From Sipunculus nudus (Eukaryota; Annelida; Sipuncula; Golfingiida; Sipunculidae), in contig CM049308.1 of NCBI GenBank assembly GCA_026874595.1, positions 70,156,624 through 70,220,623 on the forward strand: a DNA stretch of 64,000 nt. Reading direction: 5' to 3'. Both the position numbers and the translations under genes were made by a program. Positions 61,684 to 64,000 of this stretch are shown here, piece by piece. The stretch's first letter is position 1; each line of letters begins with the position of its first letter. The notes beneath the pieces are model-generated. The model did not search any database. It worked only from the letters and a program-made list of their open reading frames with translations, and had not been told where the DNA came from.

Positions 61684-63304
61684 TCAATGGCAAAATGTTG
61701 GAATCTATACCCAGAACATCAGAGGTTTGCCCTTATGTCTCAAAAAGTCATAACTTCTGAATTATTCTTAAATCTGTGAATATAAACTTGAAACCGAGTG
61801 GGTGTAATTATAATCCTCAGCGTAGGGCCACCTTTCTCGTTTTTCTCCCCAGTATACTCATGCATTGCCATCAACATGTCATCGGCCTACCTCATACATT
61901 AATTGCCCTTGAAACCTCTACCCATGTATGTGTGTGTATAAAAAATAGCTTATACGAGGTTTGAAAAGTGTGAAACCCATGTGACCGTCAGCTTGTTTGC
62001 GTGAGTTATTTTCTGTGTTTACTGCACTAGGATCCCTTGCAAAAAGATTGCGTTCATAAGAAAAAATAAAAGATCCATTCGATTGGTTTGATCGTGTGGT
62101 GGTTATAGCCAATCAGATGTCGATTAACTTATTTCTGGCCGATTATATTTCCGCTTGCATATTCTGGCCCGCATACTAATATTAATTACAGAGGTCCCTG
62201 CAGATAAATGTTTGGACCATTCTCCACACAGAAGGTGTGTCTCTGAATGTCAAGGATAAACCTCCTGCACACATTCATTCGCTCGGCTAACTAGCGTCTT
62301 TTACACAGAAATCGAGCTATAACGCCTGAAAAGTGTAAATTACAAAATTTAAGAATACGAAACAAATATACACACAGAATTCATTCCAGATATAAGAAAA
62401 GGAAGGTATTTGTCCGTGCAACATATTAATATATTGATAACCCTGTGGATCTATTTGTCCGTGTAATATTCGTGACGCTGTATTTGAAATATAAACAGAC
62501 ACACGTGCTTCCTTGGATTGGTTTTATAGGAAAAGCCTTTTTCCAGAATTGTTTAAGAAGTAAAAGCAAAGCAACACTTGTTGTGAAAAATTCCACATTA
62601 TGAAAAATGTTAACCTGGGTAAGTGAGGATTTACCATTTATGCATGCTGACATATGAAATGACTGCCAAGGGATCGAGAGTCACATGTTGTTACATTTAC
62701 TGATCATGCAAGTATACCCCATAAGGTCAAACATGCTTTAAATCCGTCACTTGCAGGAGGGGTTCATTTATATGCACAATTAATCTTAATCCTGCGCCGG
62801 AGGTTGTGTTGAGACTTCTTGTTGGCTGTTCATATCATTAGTATATTGAGGCTGATACGCAACTGATAATATATTTGACTTTGCAGTGTGATTAATCGAT
62901 GTACCGGTGACTCGTCACAGCCTTACAATCTGCACATTCATTTGAGTTCGAGAATAAACTAAGACCAAAAAAAGACTTTATATTTAATAGACAGTTTCAA
63001 CGCAAACCACAATTACATCCAAGAGGCCCATGTATGAACTGATCATGTATATGACTATTTAGTTTACAGATCTAAAGCTCGATCGGCCATCTCCGCTGTC
63101 AACCTGAGTTCGATACTTGATGTTGGAGTCAGGTCCGTTGCCAGGGGGATGCCGCGGTGTTCCATTGAGGAAAACTTAACAGACACTAAATATATGCTGA
63201 AAAATTTATATTATCAAGTAATCTTTACAAATAATCTTAAAAGATTTATCTTGATGACTTTATTTTTCAAATTGTCATTAAATAACTAAGAAATAGAAAA
63301 TGAA

Positions 63305-63364
<60 letters not shown>

Positions 63365-64000
63365 TTTACGACCCCCCCCCCAAAAAAAAAAACACACACA
63401 CACACAGCACCCCCCCCCCTTCTGTAAATCCCGACTACGCCCCTTGGAGTGGGTTGTGGAGTTGGTTGGAAACGCCTTTCTATGATCCTGGGTTCTCTCC
63501 AGTTTTCCGATTCCTTTACCTGTCACACTACAATGCCAATAATGTTCAGTTCTGGATGCTGGCAATTATAGAAAGGCGAGCAATAATATTTAATATAATC
63601 TGTATAATTTTATCACCAGTTATCGGCTCGTCCTCCTGTCCGGTGATAAGATAAACATTTGTCTGGGCCACACCTTCTTTACAAACTTATTCTGCCACTG
63701 GTTACTTGAACAATACATCCGCTTCCAGTTGGGCAATGTTTAATCATAAATCATTTCGAAAAAAAATATATATCACAAGTGAATCACAAGTATTCTGACA
63801 TGTCAGAAACCTTATGACTGACTATTAAAGCCAGCTGCAATGCCCGCCGACCAGCGACTCGCACTCTATAAAAGACTCATAAATATTTGTAATATTACAT
63901 GAATTATCTCACGTCATTTGTTCATTTTGCGTGCATACAAGAGTTTCCAATCATAACCATCACGGCATTAAGACATTTCGCTCTGTTTTATATGTGTCAT
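61684..64000. other. Gene C intron 2, running off the window
   Basis: It matches gene B intron 2 (27550-29850) nearly throughout, including the SINE-like piece (63080-63175) and the (AT)n / poly-C / (CA)n composite (63308-63418). No exon is present, in agreement with gene B where the next exon lies about 3.3 kb after the Kunitz exon. Confidence 0.7.

Overview
This is a eukaryotic, AT-rich, intron-rich genomic window. It contains exons with GT/AG borders, TATA promoters, AATAAA signals, (AT)n microsatellites and SINE-like repeats, and no bacterial-style gene packing. The gene family present is secreted multi-domain protease inhibitors built from Kunitz, antistasin-like, lustrin-type and WAP modules. 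Lustrin-type repeats beside Kunitz and WAP modules suggest a mollusc or another lophotrochozoan. That is an inference from domain content, not a species call.

Layout (all genes on the + strand). Gene A, 1480-6607, is the 3' part of an inhibitor gene: lustrin, antistasin, C-GE-C exon, WAP, tail. Decayed block 1 (12963-15448) and block 2 (19263-22416) hold broken copies of middle exons of the same family. Gene B, 24141-42343, appears complete. I find 13 exons whose splice phases all agree, giving a 443-residue precursor: signal peptide, Kunitz, four two-exon modules (antistasin-like exon plus a small C-GE-C exon) with a lustrin-type exon between the second and third, WAP, and a short basic tail. 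Decayed block 3 (48624-53430) ends with an orphan lysine-rich terminal exon and poly(A) signal. Gene C begins at 57326 (signal peptide, then Kunitz) and runs off the right edge.

The window is about 1.8 copies of a tandem unit of roughly 33-38 kb. Sequence from about 1447 to 29850 reappears, with insertions and deletions, from about 36127 to 64000, introns and repeats included. Between copies the Kunitz reactive-site residue changes (Glu in B, Lys in C). An antistasin/C-GE-C exon pair is duplicated in B only. The tails of A and B are read in different frames, and the middle-exon blocks have collected stops, lost splice sites and deletions. The picture is birth-and-death evolution by shuffling of phase-1 modules.

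The rest is intronic or intergenic: microsatellites, tandem repeats carrying a GGTGGCGCCACC core, tRNA-like SINE pieces, a perfect-hairpin MITE and a decayed gag zinc-knuckle fragment. No rRNA, CRISPR or functional tRNA gene was seen.
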